A DNA stretch of 64,000 nucleotides from Candidatus Pyrohabitans jungbluthii (GCA_002010065.2 MTMD02000011.1:5117-69116), one strand, 5' to 3'. Shown: positions 17,938 through 26,762, numbered from the stretch's first letter. Made by a program: numbers and translations. The notes: generated by a model from the sequence alone, not told the origin.

Positions 17938-18809
17938 ACGCCTAGCCTCTCGCTTATGGTATTTATTATTTTCTCAAACGCTGTGCTCTTAACAAAAGGG
18001 GAGCCGAGGATAACCTGCTCCACGCCGAGCTTCGCCAGCTCCTCTATCCTCTCCACCACCTCGTCAACGCTCCCGGAGAGGGTAAAGTGCTCCAGGAGGA
18101 AGCTCTCATGTTCTGCAAGCCCGCTCCATCTGCCTCGCTTCACTATATCTCTGACCTCAGCCACCTTCTCGTCAATGCCCATATCTGCGATAAACACGGG
18201 ATTTGCGCCACTCGCTATGACTGCGGCTGCGCCCCTGAGCTCAGCAATATTTTCCTTATCTGGCAGAACAAGCGCAGGTGCGATGCAGGCGATGTATGTC
18301 TTCCTCCTTACATGGCGGAGAGCCCACTTTATGAACTCAGGGTGAGCGTAGTTGAGTATCACACCCTCGCTCCTCATGCTGGCTAACTCTATCAGCTTTG
18401 GCCCAGAGGCTCCAACAAAGACGGGTACCACTCCCTCTATTTTGGAGATGCACTTCTCAAGGCGCACCACCACACCCCTGCTCGCGATGCACTCCACCCT
18501 CAGCCCGTGCAAGTCCCCCGGTGCAATGCCTGCGATAAAGCGCTCCCCGTATACTTCCTTAAGCACTGTAAATGCCTTTGCGATGTGGAAGCAGCGGTTG
18601 CTCATCGCTGAAAGTATCGCAGAGCCTATTGTGGCATGCGTTGTGCTCTCCGCAAGGAGTGTCATTATCGGAAAAGGATGCACAAGCGGCTTGGATTCGC
18701 CCACCCACAGGTAGCGAACACCGCTGCGCTCGGCTGCAGCTGCCCTCGCAGCAGCTTCTTCCCTGCCCAAGTCGCCGTTGAAGTTAATGCCAAGCTCAGG
18801 CGCTGCCAA
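17934..18809 (-). CDS. LLM-class F420-dependent oxidoreductase, Mer-like (divergent)
   Basis: 291-residue luciferase-like monooxygenase-fold protein. Family traits are the N-terminal strand LGINFNGDLG, the GESKPLVHPFPIMTLLAE segment, GERFIAGIAPGD, VPVFVGASGPKLIELA and the C-terminal ELAKLGVEQVILGSPF, which resembles the end of methylenetetrahydromethanopterin reductase (Mer). It is shorter and more divergent than Mer. The start overlaps the upstream LLM gene by 14 bases and the end overlaps the MqnD-like gene. Substrate unknown. Confidence 0.75.
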   Translation of the reverse strand: MAAPELGINFNGDLGREEAAARAAAAERSGVRYLWVGESKPLVHPFPIMTLLAESTTHATIGSAILSAMSNRCFHIAKAFTVLKEVYGERFIAGIAPGDLHGLRVECIASRGVVVRLEKCISKIEGVVPVFVGASGPKLIELASMRSEGVILNYAHPEFIKWALRHVRRKTYIACIAPALVLPDKENIAELRGAAAVIASGANPVFIADMGIDEKVAEVRDIVKRGRWSGLAEHESFLLEHFTLSGSVDEVVERIEELAKLGVEQVILGSPFVKSTAFEKIINTISERLGV

Positions 18810-19752
18810 AGCTGCGCACCACCTCTATAGCAGAGTCGCCGAAGGGCGGGCCGACAATGAACTCTTCGAAGCCCAGACGGTGGAGCTCTTCCATCGCATC
18901 CAGAATCTCCTCTCTTGTGCCAAAAAAGCAGAACTCCCGCAGGGCTCTGTCCGGCACAAGCTTTGACGCGAGAGCGTAGTCCCGCCTGAGAAAAGCCTGC
19001 TTTATCTCCTCCGCCACCTCTTCCAGCTCCAGCATACGGAGCACCTCTCTGGGGGAGCTTGCAATCATCGTTGCAGTAATATGCTTCGCTTTTTTTACAT
19101 CATCGCCAAGTACAAAGCCCTTCCACACCACCCTGTGCATGTTTGCGAACCTTCTCCCTGCCTTTTTCGCCGCTTTTCTAACCACTTCAATCGCCTGTCT
19201 GAGGTACTCGTTGGGGCCGCTGAAGATTACGCCGTCGCTGACCTCACCTGCGAGGGCAAGGAGCTTTTTTCCGCGCACACCGAACAGAATCTCAGGTGTT
19301 GCCACGCCCTTTATGCGAAGCCTGTAGCCTCGGAGGCACGCCTTTCTGCCCTCGTATCTGACCTCCTCGCCGCGGAATATTCTGCGCAGCACCTCAGCGG
19401 TTTCCCTCAGCATCGCCACAGCGTTGCGTGGCTCTTTGCCTGTGAGCTTCACAATCTCAGGAATGCCCCCAACACCAATGCCCAGAGAAAAGCGGTTTCC
19501 TGTAATCATCTGCAGCCCCGCCGTGGCTGAGGCGATGAGCACAAGGCTTCTGAGATAGGGGGATAATATTCCAGAGGCTATGGGTATACCCTGCGTTTTA
19601 ACGGCGATGGTGGAGAGATACGTGAAAATCTCGCGGGATAGCGCATCTTCGCCCACGAATATTCTTGCATAACTCTGGGCTTCAGCAAGCCTTGCAAGCT
19701 CCACCCCCTGCGTCACGGGCATGCTCGTCGTAAGCCCCAGTGAGATTTTCAT
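18796..19752 (-). CDS. LLM-class F420-dependent oxidoreductase, Mer-like
   Basis: 318-residue luciferase-like protein of about the length of Mer, the F420-dependent methylenetetrahydromethanopterin reductase. It shows ISLGLTTSMPVTQGVELARLAEAQ at the start, RFSLGIGVGGIPEIVK, ILFGVRGKKLLALAGEVSDGVIF and a C-terminal LGFEEFIVGPPFG. Mer function is plausible given the ftr gene at 21741. Sequence divergence and the tandem paralog make another F420 reaction equally possible. It is the first gene of a three-gene minus-strand operon. Confidence 0.75.
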   Translation of the reverse strand: MKISLGLTTSMPVTQGVELARLAEAQSYARIFVGEDALSREIFTYLSTIAVKTQGIPIASGILSPYLRSLVLIASATAGLQMITGNRFSLGIGVGGIPEIVKLTGKEPRNAVAMLRETAEVLRRIFRGEEVRYEGRKACLRGYRLRIKGVATPEILFGVRGKKLLALAGEVSDGVIFSGPNEYLRQAIEVVRKAAKKAGRRFANMHRVVWKGFVLGDDVKKAKHITATMIASSPREVLRMLELEEVAEEIKQAFLRRDYALASKLVPDRALREFCFFGTREEILDAMEELHRLGFEEFIVGPPFGDSAIEVVRSFGSA

Positions 19753-19785
19753 TGCCCCGTATCCCCAAAGATGACATGGAAAAAG

Positions 19786-20295
19786 CTAAATTATTGTTAG
19801 CCTCTTTACCCCCTCGAGCGCCTTTAGCTCCTTTATAAGCTCCCCCGGCAGCTCCCCCTCGGTTATTATGGTTAGCTTGGGTTCCTCGAAAAGGTATGGG
19901 TCGTCTGCTATGGCTTGCCTTATTGGTATGCCCCACTCAGATATCTTCGACGCCACGCTGCCTATTATCCCGGGCTTCGATGCGTCGTCCGGCGTTATTA
20001 TCACCACACTGAGCCCCAGCATGGGCGCCACGTCGCGGAGGAATGCCACGCAGCTAAGGTTGCTGAATATCCTGTAGAGGCTCTCTTCCTTCTTAATCCT
20101 CTCCGCCGTAGCGTCTACCACGCGGCGATCTATGCCCAGCTCTTTCGCAATCTGGGTATGGGGTATCTCTATCCCGCCCACGCAGACACGGGCTTGCTCA
20201 TTCACCTGGAAGCCCTTGCGAAGAAGAAAAAGTGCTACCCGCTTCTGCATCGGAAATTTTTTGAAGTGCTTCTCTATCTCGCTCCACATTGGCAT
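19786..20295 (-). CDS. Predicted regulator with N-terminal HTH and C-terminal ACT domain
   Basis: 169-residue archaeal protein of the COG2150 type. Residues 1-75 form a winged-helix-like region (FPMQKRVALFLLRKGFQVNE, then IPHTQIAKELGIDRRVVDAT). Residues 90-169 look like an ACT ligand-binding domain (LSVVIITPDDASKPGIIGSVASKI, then KLTIITEGELPGELIKEL). ACT domains usually bind amino acids, so a role in amino-acid-responsive control is likely but not shown here. It has its own promoter: an AT-rich TATA-like stretch lies about 27 bases upstream of the start. Confidence 0.85.
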   Translation of the reverse strand: MPMWSEIEKHFKKFPMQKRVALFLLRKGFQVNEQARVCVGGIEIPHTQIAKELGIDRRVVDATAERIKKEESLYRIFSNLSCVAFLRDVAPMLGLSVVIITPDDASKPGIIGSVASKISEWGIPIRQAIADDPYLFEEPKLTIITEGELPGELIKELKALEGVKRLTII

Positions 20296-20379
20296 CTATT
20301 AATTGTCGGAGTGTGGATTAATAAATTTATCTGTTTTTGGGCAGTAAACAGATAAAGCGGGAGGCACCTTTTATGAGGG

Positions 20380-20847
20380 TTAGTACAGGACATATAGAAG
20401 GAGATAAACTGCTATACCAGACATGAATGAGAGGACCCATGTGGTCAATGTTATCTTCCCGAACTTCCGATGCTTTAACACATTTTCTGTTCTCATAGTC
20501 ATTGTTTTTTTATCAAAGTTTTTTATTCCATTGTAAACCATGAAAGCCGCCAATAAAAGAACAACTATGGATATTATGGAGTGAAATACTACCGTTGGCA
20601 GGTATACAAACTTATAAACTCCAGGAGGTCCCATGAATTTTGTTCTTCCTTCGACAAGGGATTTTATCATATAGCTTACAAGGAAGGCGATGTCGAGCAC
20701 AAAAGCAGTTCCCATGAACTTCGGGTGCAGAGAAAAATTCCTTTTTCTGGCAAAATAGTATCCAGCCAGAAACATAGCTGTTACGAGAAATTCCAATGTT
20801 AAGGATAAATCAGAGTATAAGCTGGCTTTTGTTCCGTATATCCCCAT
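20380..20847 (-). CDS. DUF420-family membrane protein
   Basis: 155-residue protein with four predicted TM segments, near residues 10-30, 45-65, 80-102 and 132-153. Family features are HPKFMGTAFVLDIAFLVSYM, a His facing the membrane in VVFHSIISIVVLLLAAF, and the cytosolic NVLKHRKFGKITLTTWVLSFMSG. Some DUF420 relatives act in heme-copper oxidase assembly (CtaM), but no oxidase genes are here. A TATA box near 20870-20881 puts the ATG at the expected transcription start, so the message may be leaderless. Codon use is more AT-rich than in the genes to the left. Confidence 0.75.
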   Translation of the reverse strand: MGIYGTKASLYSDLSLTLEFLVTAMFLAGYYFARKRNFSLHPKFMGTAFVLDIAFLVSYMIKSLVEGRTKFMGPPGVYKFVYLPTVVFHSIISIVVLLLAAFMVYNGIKNFDKKTMTMRTENVLKHRKFGKITLTTWVLSFMSGIAVYLLLYVLY

Positions 20848-21025
20848 GGTTAAATTATAAATTAGGTTCGGTATTTATAGGTTTCAGCTTCGCGGTTTTG
20901 GGTGTTCCAAAAGGAACCTCTTTTCTGAACAAAAGTGTAAAATTTACTGATGTCACGTTTCAATTATTAAACGTTATAAAGGGGGTTTGGCCTGAGACTC
21001 TATATTACTTTGCCTGAGTGGTAGT

Positions 21026-21448
21026 ATGGTTAAAATCAGAAAAAATAAGAAAGGAGATAAATATATAATAATAGAAAAGGAAAAAAATGGACTTCATATA
21101 TCTGTTCATAAAAGCGGTCATGTTCACGTAAAAAGTGACAAACTAGGCATTCATTCCGATGTAAAAAGCGAAACTGTCAGAAAATTCTTATTACATCCAC
21201 AGACAGAACCGCTAATATTAGACCACACCCTAAAAACGACACCGTGTGATAAGTATCCAGAGTGTATCTGTGTCCATTTGGAGATGAATCCCCAACTCAT
21301 TGAAAGTGGAGAATATGGGAAACTGTGTATAAAACTAAAAAAATTGATTGGTGGGGGCCCATGTCCAGAATATGGTGGCACATTTTGTATGTGGGCAGGA
21401 TTTTGCCGTCGTGGCATTGACCCAACACCATATGTTAAGATGCTATGA
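21026..21448 (+). CDS. Hypothetical Cys-rich protein
   Basis: 140 residues, not recognised. The N-terminal half is very basic with a repeated Lys/His pattern (KNKKGDKYIIIEKEKNGLH, then HKSGHVHVKSDKLGIHSDV) that looks like short beta hairpins. The C-terminal half holds seven Cys, in PCDKYPECICVH, KLCIK, GPCPEY and TFCMWAGFC, suggesting a metal site. AT-rich codon use sets it apart from the ribosomal and carbon-metabolism genes. It stands alone between the DUF420 gene and tRNA-Arg. Recent acquisition is possible. Confidence 0.7.
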   Translation: MVKIRKNKKGDKYIIIEKEKNGLHISVHKSGHVHVKSDKLGIHSDVKSETVRKFLLHPQTEPLILDHTLKTTPCDKYPECICVHLEMNPQLIESGEYGKLCIKLKKLIGGGPCPEYGGTFCMWAGFCRRGIDPTPYVKML

Positions 21449-21588
21449 TCTATCTATATACATACCTGACGGTCAACATTCACTTTCTTTTTATTCTCCT
21501 CCGTCCCGGTGGTTTTGTTGCTGGCAGCCTAAGATCTTATGGAGTACTCGTGCACAATCCTACAAAGGCAACGGAAAAAGAAGGTGAG

Positions 21589-21663
21589 CGGGCCCGGGGG
21601 GATTTGAACCCCCGATCTACAGCTTAGGAGGCTGCCGCCTTGTCCAGGCTAGGCTACGAGCCC
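21589..21663 (-). tRNA. tRNA-Arg (anticodon CCT)
   Basis: On the minus strand the acceptor GGGCTCG pairs with CGGGCCC, with a G-U pair at position 5, and the discriminator is G. The anticodon stem GCAGC/GCTGT encloses the loop CTCCTAA, so the anticodon is CCT (plus-strand 21626-21628), reading AGG. The T-arm is GGGGG-TTCAAAT-CCCCC. No intron and no encoded CCA. Confidence 0.95.
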
Positions 21664-21740
21664 TACTCGCGAAGGGTGATGTTCCCGTTTTTAAGAATAT
21701 CTAAAGATACCTTTTTATTCATGTCCGCAGATTTTTTTTC

Positions 21741-22652
21741 ATGACAAAGCTTGAGCTTAACGGCATAGAGGTTGAGGACACATACTGCGAGGCCTTCGAC
21801 GGGCTCTTTGTGAGGATGATAATCACCGCGAAGAATGAGCGCTACCTTCGCCGCGCCGCCTTCGGCGCAACCTGCCTCCCAAGCACTGTGGTTGGAAGGA
21901 CTGAGGGTGGAGTCGAGGCGTGGCTAAGTGAATCTGAGACACCAGACCAGCGAATAGGCGCTGTTGTGCAGGTGTGGGGCAACGCTGGCGGGAAAAGCGC
22001 TCTGGAAAAGTTTGAGTATGAGCTTTCCCTGCGCATTCGCCAGGGTGTGCTTGTGGTGCCCACAACGCGGATTTTCAACGCGTGGGAAGGTGAGGAGTTT
22101 ATAGACACAATGCGTCGCGTTGGTCACTGTGGCGACGGCTACGAATGGGTGGAGACGCGCTTCGGCAGGGAGATGATTAATGTGCCCCTCATGATGGGGG
22201 AGTGGCTGATTGAGCGCAGGCTTGGCGTTGGTAAGGGCGTCGCTGGCGGCAACGTGTGGTTCTTCGCAACCAGTGAGGACGCCGCGCTGGAAGCGGGAGA
22301 ACGCGCCGTCGAAGCCGTTGCCAGCGTGGAGGGTGCCGTCACAACCTTCGATGTCTGCAGCGCAGGCTCCAAGGTGGAGACGAACTACCCTGAAATTGGT
22401 CCCACGACGAATCACCCCTACTGCCCCACGCTGCGCGGCAGGATTCCCGACTCCCGCGTACCCGAGGGCGTGGTCTCAATACCCGAGGTGGTTATAAACG
22501 GCATTAATCTTGAGGCTGTAGAGCGAGCGATGCTGGCGGCGATGAAGGCGGGGAGTGAGGTTGAGGGCATAGTAAAGATAAGTGCCGGCAACTACGGCGG
22601 GAAGCTGGGGAAGCACAAGATTTACCTGAGGGAGCTTCTGAAAAAGCGGTAG
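21741..22652 (+). CDS. ftr: Formylmethanofuran:tetrahydromethanopterin formyltransferase
   Basis: 303-residue enzyme moving the formyl group between methanofuran and tetrahydromethanopterin, a core step of archaeal C1 metabolism. The N-terminal ELNGIEVEDTYCEAFDG, VGHCGDGYEWVETRFGRE, VGKGVAGGNVWFFA, NHPYCPTLRGRIP and the ending IVKISAGNYGGKLGKHKIYLRELL match Ftr over its full length (about 297 residues is usual). It is monocistronic here, 78 bases after the tRNA-Arg. It shows that the organism has a tetrahydromethanopterin pathway, though not in which direction it runs. Confidence 0.95.
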   Translation: MTKLELNGIEVEDTYCEAFDGLFVRMIITAKNERYLRRAAFGATCLPSTVVGRTEGGVEAWLSESETPDQRIGAVVQVWGNAGGKSALEKFEYELSLRIRQGVLVVPTTRIFNAWEGEEFIDTMRRVGHCGDGYEWVETRFGREMINVPLMMGEWLIERRLGVGKGVAGGNVWFFATSEDAALEAGERAVEAVASVEGAVTTFDVCSAGSKVETNYPEIGPTTNHPYCPTLRGRIPDSRVPEGVVSIPEVVINGINLEAVERAMLAAMKAGSEVEGIVKISAGNYGGKLGKHKIYLRELLKKR

Positions 22653-22707
22653 TCACCAGGCTTTACCCGCCGCTAAGACACCTTTCGCTCTCAATAGGCA
22701 CATGCAG

Positions 22708-22935
22708 CTATTCTTTCCCTCCAATCCTGTAGTACTTCCAGGTTTTAACCAGTATATATCCCATAATACCAAAAAAATTAAAGGTAAACATCGTCATAAT
22801 CCAGAAGGTTTTTTCAAGGTCGGAGATGTCCCTCCTTCTAACAGCGTCGTGCACATAGAAGGCGAGCAGAAGAAAGTAAAGAAGAGTTAGAGAAAATAAG
22901 ACAAATTCTGAGGCACCCAATACCACCCTGCTCAC
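22708..22935 (-). CDS. Small membrane protein, PLDc_N-like
   Basis: 75 residues with two predicted TM helices, near 8-28 and 44-65. The second helix and its flanks (WIMTMFTFNFFGIMGYILVKTWKYY) resemble the phospholipase-D nuclease N-terminal (PLDc_N) membrane domain, which is widespread as a stand-alone small protein. Function unknown. It is divergent from the membrane gene at 23035. Confidence 0.6.
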   Translation of the reverse strand: MSRVVLGASEFVLFSLTLLYFLLLAFYVHDAVRRRDISDLEKTFWIMTMFTFNFFGIMGYILVKTWKYYRIGGKE

Positions 22936-23034
22936 CCCTTTAACCTCTAAGCGTAAATCCTATAAAAACTTAGTGTGGAGTACATTCTGGTTAGTTGCTC
23001 AACGATTTTATATCTACCCTCATATATAGTACCG

Positions 23035-23475
23035 ATGTGGAAGGCGGAGGCGCTGAAGATGATGCAGGAGGAGAGAGAAGGGCCAGCTCTGGTGATTATT
23101 TTATCTCTGATCTACATAATACTTTCCTATGCGATTTCTAAAAGTTTAGGTGGTGGCTTGATGGAATTTATTGCTCTCCTGCTTCTTCTCATCCCAGTCC
23201 CAGGCGTGGCTGCCTTCCTATACGGTATGCGGAAAGGCAGCAGCCTTGGTTCATTCCTGGTGGGTTTCGTGCCGGTCTTTATATTCTTCATGTCAGGTGC
23301 ACTTTTTGGAGGGTTTGAGCGTGTTCCCCTCTTTTCCGGACTATTTCTGGGGATTTGCTCCGGTGTGGTGGGCTACAGCGGAGCGGTAAAAAAGAGAGGG
23401 GAGAGGGACTGGATTGTTTTTGCACTCATCGCCGTGTTGCTTTGGATATTTGTGATGCTGGGCGGCATGCTGTGA
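23035..23475 (+). CDS. Hypothetical membrane protein
   Basis: 146 residues with four or five hydrophobic segments and Gly-rich turns (GGGLMEFIALLLLLIPVPGV, GSFLVGFVPVFIFFM). Family not recognised. The start is set at ATG 23035 rather than the longer frame from 22975, because a TATA box (TTTTATATC, 23006-23014) lies 25 bases before it, which fits a leaderless transcript. Residues upstream in the longer frame would be encoded by the promoter itself. Confidence 0.65.
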   Translation: MWKAEALKMMQEEREGPALVIILSLIYIILSYAISKSLGGGLMEFIALLLLLIPVPGVAAFLYGMRKGSSLGSFLVGFVPVFIFFMSGALFGGFERVPLFSGLFLGICSGVVGYSGAVKKRGERDWIVFALIAVLLWIFVMLGGML

Positions 23476-23515
23476 TAAAATCTTAACTCCAGCGCGGGAG
23501 TTTAATCCGAAGACG

Positions 23516-24757
23516 TTATATGCACAGCACCAGCGGCTTGGCTAGGTGGCGCATCGCTATGGGCGGCACAGAGTAAAGCTTCTCTTCGATGCTTCTCTCC
23601 AGCTTTTCCCTCACCTTTTCTTTAGCCTTTGTCTTGCACCGCCTGCAACGATAGCCCTGACCTCTGCCGGCGCTCTCCATGCGCTTTCCGCACCTCTCGC
23701 AGCGAGGGTTGGCTAGTCTCTCTCTCTTGAGCTTGAGCACCTCAAGCTTTTCAAGATTTATCGTCTTACTCTCGTCCACGCCCCCGTATACCTTCACTCT
23801 GTCGCCCGGAATTAAGGCGCGCACCACGTTGCGAAATTGCTTCGTGGGCTCGTAGGCGGCGCAGGTAATCTCCTCGCCATAGGCATCGCGAAGCTGGAAG
23901 AAGACGTGCCCACCCGGTATTACTCTTGGCACAGAAGCAACCTCACCGGTGAGGATAACTGAGGAGAAGGGTTCAACCTCTGCCACGCGGGAGACTTCCT
24001 GGAGATGCGCGTCGGTGCCCTGGTTAGTTTTGTAAATAACGCTCAGCGCAATCTCTTCGCCGGGCAGTACCATCTTCGCCGCCTCTTCCACAACCTGCGC
24101 GCTAACCCCGCGAATGCCGAAGAGCACTGGGCAGGGCGTGTGTGGAGCGATAAGCATGCGACGCTCGCGGTAATCGAAGTTGTTGAAGGTGAGGGGGAAG
24201 GTAAGGGCGTCCATCTTGAGCACAGAATCAACGTCGAGGTTACGAGGTGTACCCCAGCGCTGGCGCGTGCGGTAGGCGATGTACTCGTAGGTGGCCTGGG
24301 TTAGCTCGGCGCCTATCGCCGCGAGGGCACCTACAATACCTCGACCTAGCTTGTACTTGACATATTCAGCACCGTATGCCTCGAGAAGCTTCTCTGCTTC
24401 GTCAATCTCAACAACGCTGTGTAGGGCGCGGTGATAAAATTCATTAAACTCCTTCGGGGGTTTGCCCTCGTAAAACACTATGCCTGGGTTTGTGTTCGCA
24501 TCGTCAAAAACTGCGAATTCCTCAACCGTTCGTTTTGCGATGCGCTTTGCTTCCTCGACCTTCTTCGTTCTAACCGTGAGCGCCACCGCAGCGTTGCCTC
24601 GGGTTTTGTATTTGATGTTTGGGTTGAGACGCACCAGCTTGGCTTCTTCAACCTCACCAACCTTGGCCAGACGCTTGATGAGCAGGGCACCTATATAGGT
24701 GGTGCACATTCCATGCTTAGCCGAATCTGTGTCGTCAATGCCTATGTGGAGGAGCAT
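23516..24757 (-). CDS. tiaS: tRNA(Ile2) 2-agmatinylcytidine synthetase (TiaS)
   Basis: 413-residue archaeal enzyme that attaches agmatine to C34 of tRNA-Ile(CAT), allowing it to read AUA. It begins with the family signature LHIGIDDTDSAKHGMCTTYIG. It continues with RGIVGALAAIGAEL, YIAYRTRQRWGTPR and the acidic kinase-like region. An OB-fold follows near residues 275-345 (SVILTGEVASVPRVIPGGHVFFQLRD). It ends in a zinc ribbon (CERCGKRM, then YRCRRCKTKA). Length and domain order are normal. Confidence 0.95.
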   Translation of the reverse strand: MLLHIGIDDTDSAKHGMCTTYIGALLIKRLAKVGEVEEAKLVRLNPNIKYKTRGNAAVALTVRTKKVEEAKRIAKRTVEEFAVFDDANTNPGIVFYEGKPPKEFNEFYHRALHSVVEIDEAEKLLEAYGAEYVKYKLGRGIVGALAAIGAELTQATYEYIAYRTRQRWGTPRNLDVDSVLKMDALTFPLTFNNFDYRERRMLIAPHTPCPVLFGIRGVSAQVVEEAAKMVLPGEEIALSVIYKTNQGTDAHLQEVSRVAEVEPFSSVILTGEVASVPRVIPGGHVFFQLRDAYGEEITCAAYEPTKQFRNVVRALIPGDRVKVYGGVDESKTINLEKLEVLKLKRERLANPRCERCGKRMESAGRGQGYRCRRCKTKAKEKVREKLERSIEEKLYSVPPIAMRHLAKPLVLCI

Positions 24758-24826
24758 GTCCTATTCACAGCAAGATAACGGGGGTAAGCGATTTATAGGA
24801 GAAAGAATAAAAGAGATGCGGTGAAA

Positions 24827-25765
24827 ATGCAGGAGAGGCTGAATTTATTCCTCAGGGTGCTGGAAATTTTTGAGAATCGTGGCTATGAGATTTCTGAGGC
24901 GTGCGTGTTGAGCAACTCCTGCTTTGACTTTTTTGCTCGCAAAGGGGAGCAACTCCTTCTTGTAAAGGTGCTGAGGAACATAGACAGCCTGACAGAGACG
25001 CAGGCTGAGGACATAACCAAAGTTGCAGCTACGCTGGGCGCCGCCCCTGTGATTGTGGGTGAGAGGAAGACGGCTGAAGCCCTGCATGAAGGCGTGGTGT
25101 ATCTGAGGCATGGCTTAGCCTGCATCAGCGAGGAGACGCTGGAAAATGCCTTGGATAGCGAGTATCCGGCGTTGTTATGCTATCGAGGCGGGTATTATGC
25201 CAGCATCGACGGCGCGCTATTGAGAAACCTGAGGCAGGCTCACAAGCTGAGCAGGCCTGCTCTGGCGAAGCTCGTCGGGGTCTCGCCGAAGGCTATTTAC
25301 AAGTACGAAGAGGGCGAAGCCAGCGCCACCTTTGAAACAGCGCTGAAGCTTGAGGATATTTTCGGCACCCCGCTGGTAAAGCCTCTCAACATCTTTCGCG
25401 TGCCTGAGATGAAGGTTCATGCTACGCCGTCAGCAAGCTTAGCCACGCTTCGCAGCCTGGGCTTCGACGTGCTCCCCGTCAAGAAGGCACCTTTTTCAGC
25501 GCTTACGAAGGGCGAGGGTGAGGTGCTTTTAACAAAGGTTGCGAGGTGCTGCACCCGGGAAGTGGTGGAGAGAGCGAAGCTGCTTCGGAGCATCTCCGCC
25601 ACGGTTAAGCGTGAAGCATTTATTCTGCTCGATTCTGGTAGAGCTAAAAATATCGCTGGCGTAGCCACGGTTACTAAGCGGGAAGTTGAAGAGATGGAGG
25701 ATCCGCGCCACCTGCTGGAGCTTATCGAGGAAAGGGCTACGCAAGACCGAGATGCTGGCGGATAA
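24827..25765 (+). CDS. Conserved archaeal HTH transcriptional regulator
   Basis: 312-residue protein of the archaeal COG1395 type. Residues 1-110 form an endonuclease-like fold (CFDFFARKGEQLLLVKVLRNID). A Cro/C1-type helix-turn-helix lies at about residues 128-180 (LRNLRQAHKLSRPALAKLVG, SPKAIYKYEEGEA). A conserved C-terminal domain follows, with FDVLPVKKAPFSALTK. ATG 24827 is used because GGTGA at 24819-24823 precedes it. Its target is unknown. The end overlaps the convergent radical-SAM gene by 29 bases. Confidence 0.85.
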   Translation: MQERLNLFLRVLEIFENRGYEISEACVLSNSCFDFFARKGEQLLLVKVLRNIDSLTETQAEDITKVAATLGAAPVIVGERKTAEALHEGVVYLRHGLACISEETLENALDSEYPALLCYRGGYYASIDGALLRNLRQAHKLSRPALAKLVGVSPKAIYKYEEGEASATFETALKLEDIFGTPLVKPLNIFRVPEMKVHATPSASLATLRSLGFDVLPVKKAPFSALTKGEGEVLLTKVARCCTREVVERAKLLRSISATVKREAFILLDSGRAKNIAGVATVTKREVEEMEDPRHLLELIEERATQDRDAGG

Positions 25766-26762
25766 GCGCCTTGTCCTCCTCGTTGGGGAGGAAGGGGAAG
25801 TTTCTGAGCACCTCGCTGGGGCGCTCATTGCCGTATGGACGGTTGCACGCAACCTCGCCGTCTCTACCTCTGCACCCGGAGGTCATGAAGGCCTTACCCT
25901 CTTCTATAACCTCTTCCAGCACCTCTCGGCTTACTCCAAAATCCACAACCTCGCCTCTGGTAGAGAAGCGCATATCCTCGTATCGCGCCAGGTTGCGGTG
26001 GATTAAATATCGCGCAAGCTGCACTCTGCGGTACTGCTCAACACTCGGACGCTCGTGCTCCTGCATCGGCGAGCCCGCCTCAGGATAAAAAGCGAAGAGG
26101 TGAGCCTCAGCTCCCGCGTCGTAAGCGCGCTGTATTGTTGCGAGCATCTCCCGCTCGCTTTCGCCGAGTCCAACTATCAGATGAACGCTAACGTTGTATC
26201 TGCCAAAGCTCTCCACAGCCCAGTCCACAACGCGCCAGTAGTGGTCCCACCTGTGAGGTCCACCCATCCCACGCCCACGAAGTGCGTCGAAGAGCTCCGG
26301 CGTTGCGCAGTCCACAGCTATGCCACACATATCTGCGCCCGCCCGCTTCAGCTCAGCTACCATCTCTCTGCTCTTCATGAGCGTAGGCGAGATAAGCGTG
26401 GATATAGCGAGGGGCGTCTCCTCGTGGAAGCGCCTCACTAAGGTGAGGGTGTCCTCATACGCCCGGCGATGGGTTATCATTGAGATGCACACCCTCTCAA
26501 GGGAAGAGCCGTACATATTTACCCGGGCGATTATCTCGTCCGTGGCGAAGACTGGCCAGTCTACGCGGATGAATGTTTTGCTGCTGACTGGCACACGCTT
26601 GCTGCTCAAACCACAGTAGGCACAGCTTGCCTTGCATCCATCGCTATAGGTGAGGAGGAGGTTCAGAGCCTTGAGCTTGGCGCCACGATAAAACCTGCCC
26701 GGGAACAGCTTAAGCGTCATCGCCGCCGCCGTGGAGGTCTGCACATACTCAGGGCTCTCCAC
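25737..26762 (-). CDS. Radical SAM protein, LipS-type lipoyl synthase component
   Basis: 341-residue radical SAM enzyme related to the biotin-synthase-like COG2516 group. The SAM-cluster ligands C43, C47 and C50 are in DGCKASCAYCGL. A second Cys group lies near the C-terminus (SGCRGRDGEVACNRPYGN) and could hold an auxiliary iron-sulfur cluster that donates sulfur. In archaea a pair of such proteins (LipS1 and LipS2) inserts the two sulfurs of lipoate. The neighbouring lipoate ligase, lipoyl carrier and second radical SAM gene support that role. Which LipS number applies is not settled here. Confidence 0.78.
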   Translation of the reverse strand: MESPEYVQTSTAAAMTLKLFPGRFYRGAKLKALNLLLTYSDGCKASCAYCGLSSKRVPVSSKTFIRVDWPVFATDEIIARVNMYGSSLERVCISMITHRRAYEDTLTLVRRFHEETPLAISTLISPTLMKSREMVAELKRAGADMCGIAVDCATPELFDALRGRGMGGPHRWDHYWRVVDWAVESFGRYNVSVHLIVGLGESEREMLATIQRAYDAGAEAHLFAFYPEAGSPMQEHERPSVEQYRRVQLARYLIHRNLARYEDMRFSTRGEVVDFGVSREVLEEVIEEGKAFMTSGCRGRDGEVACNRPYGNERPSEVLRNFPFLPNEEDKALIRQHLGLA

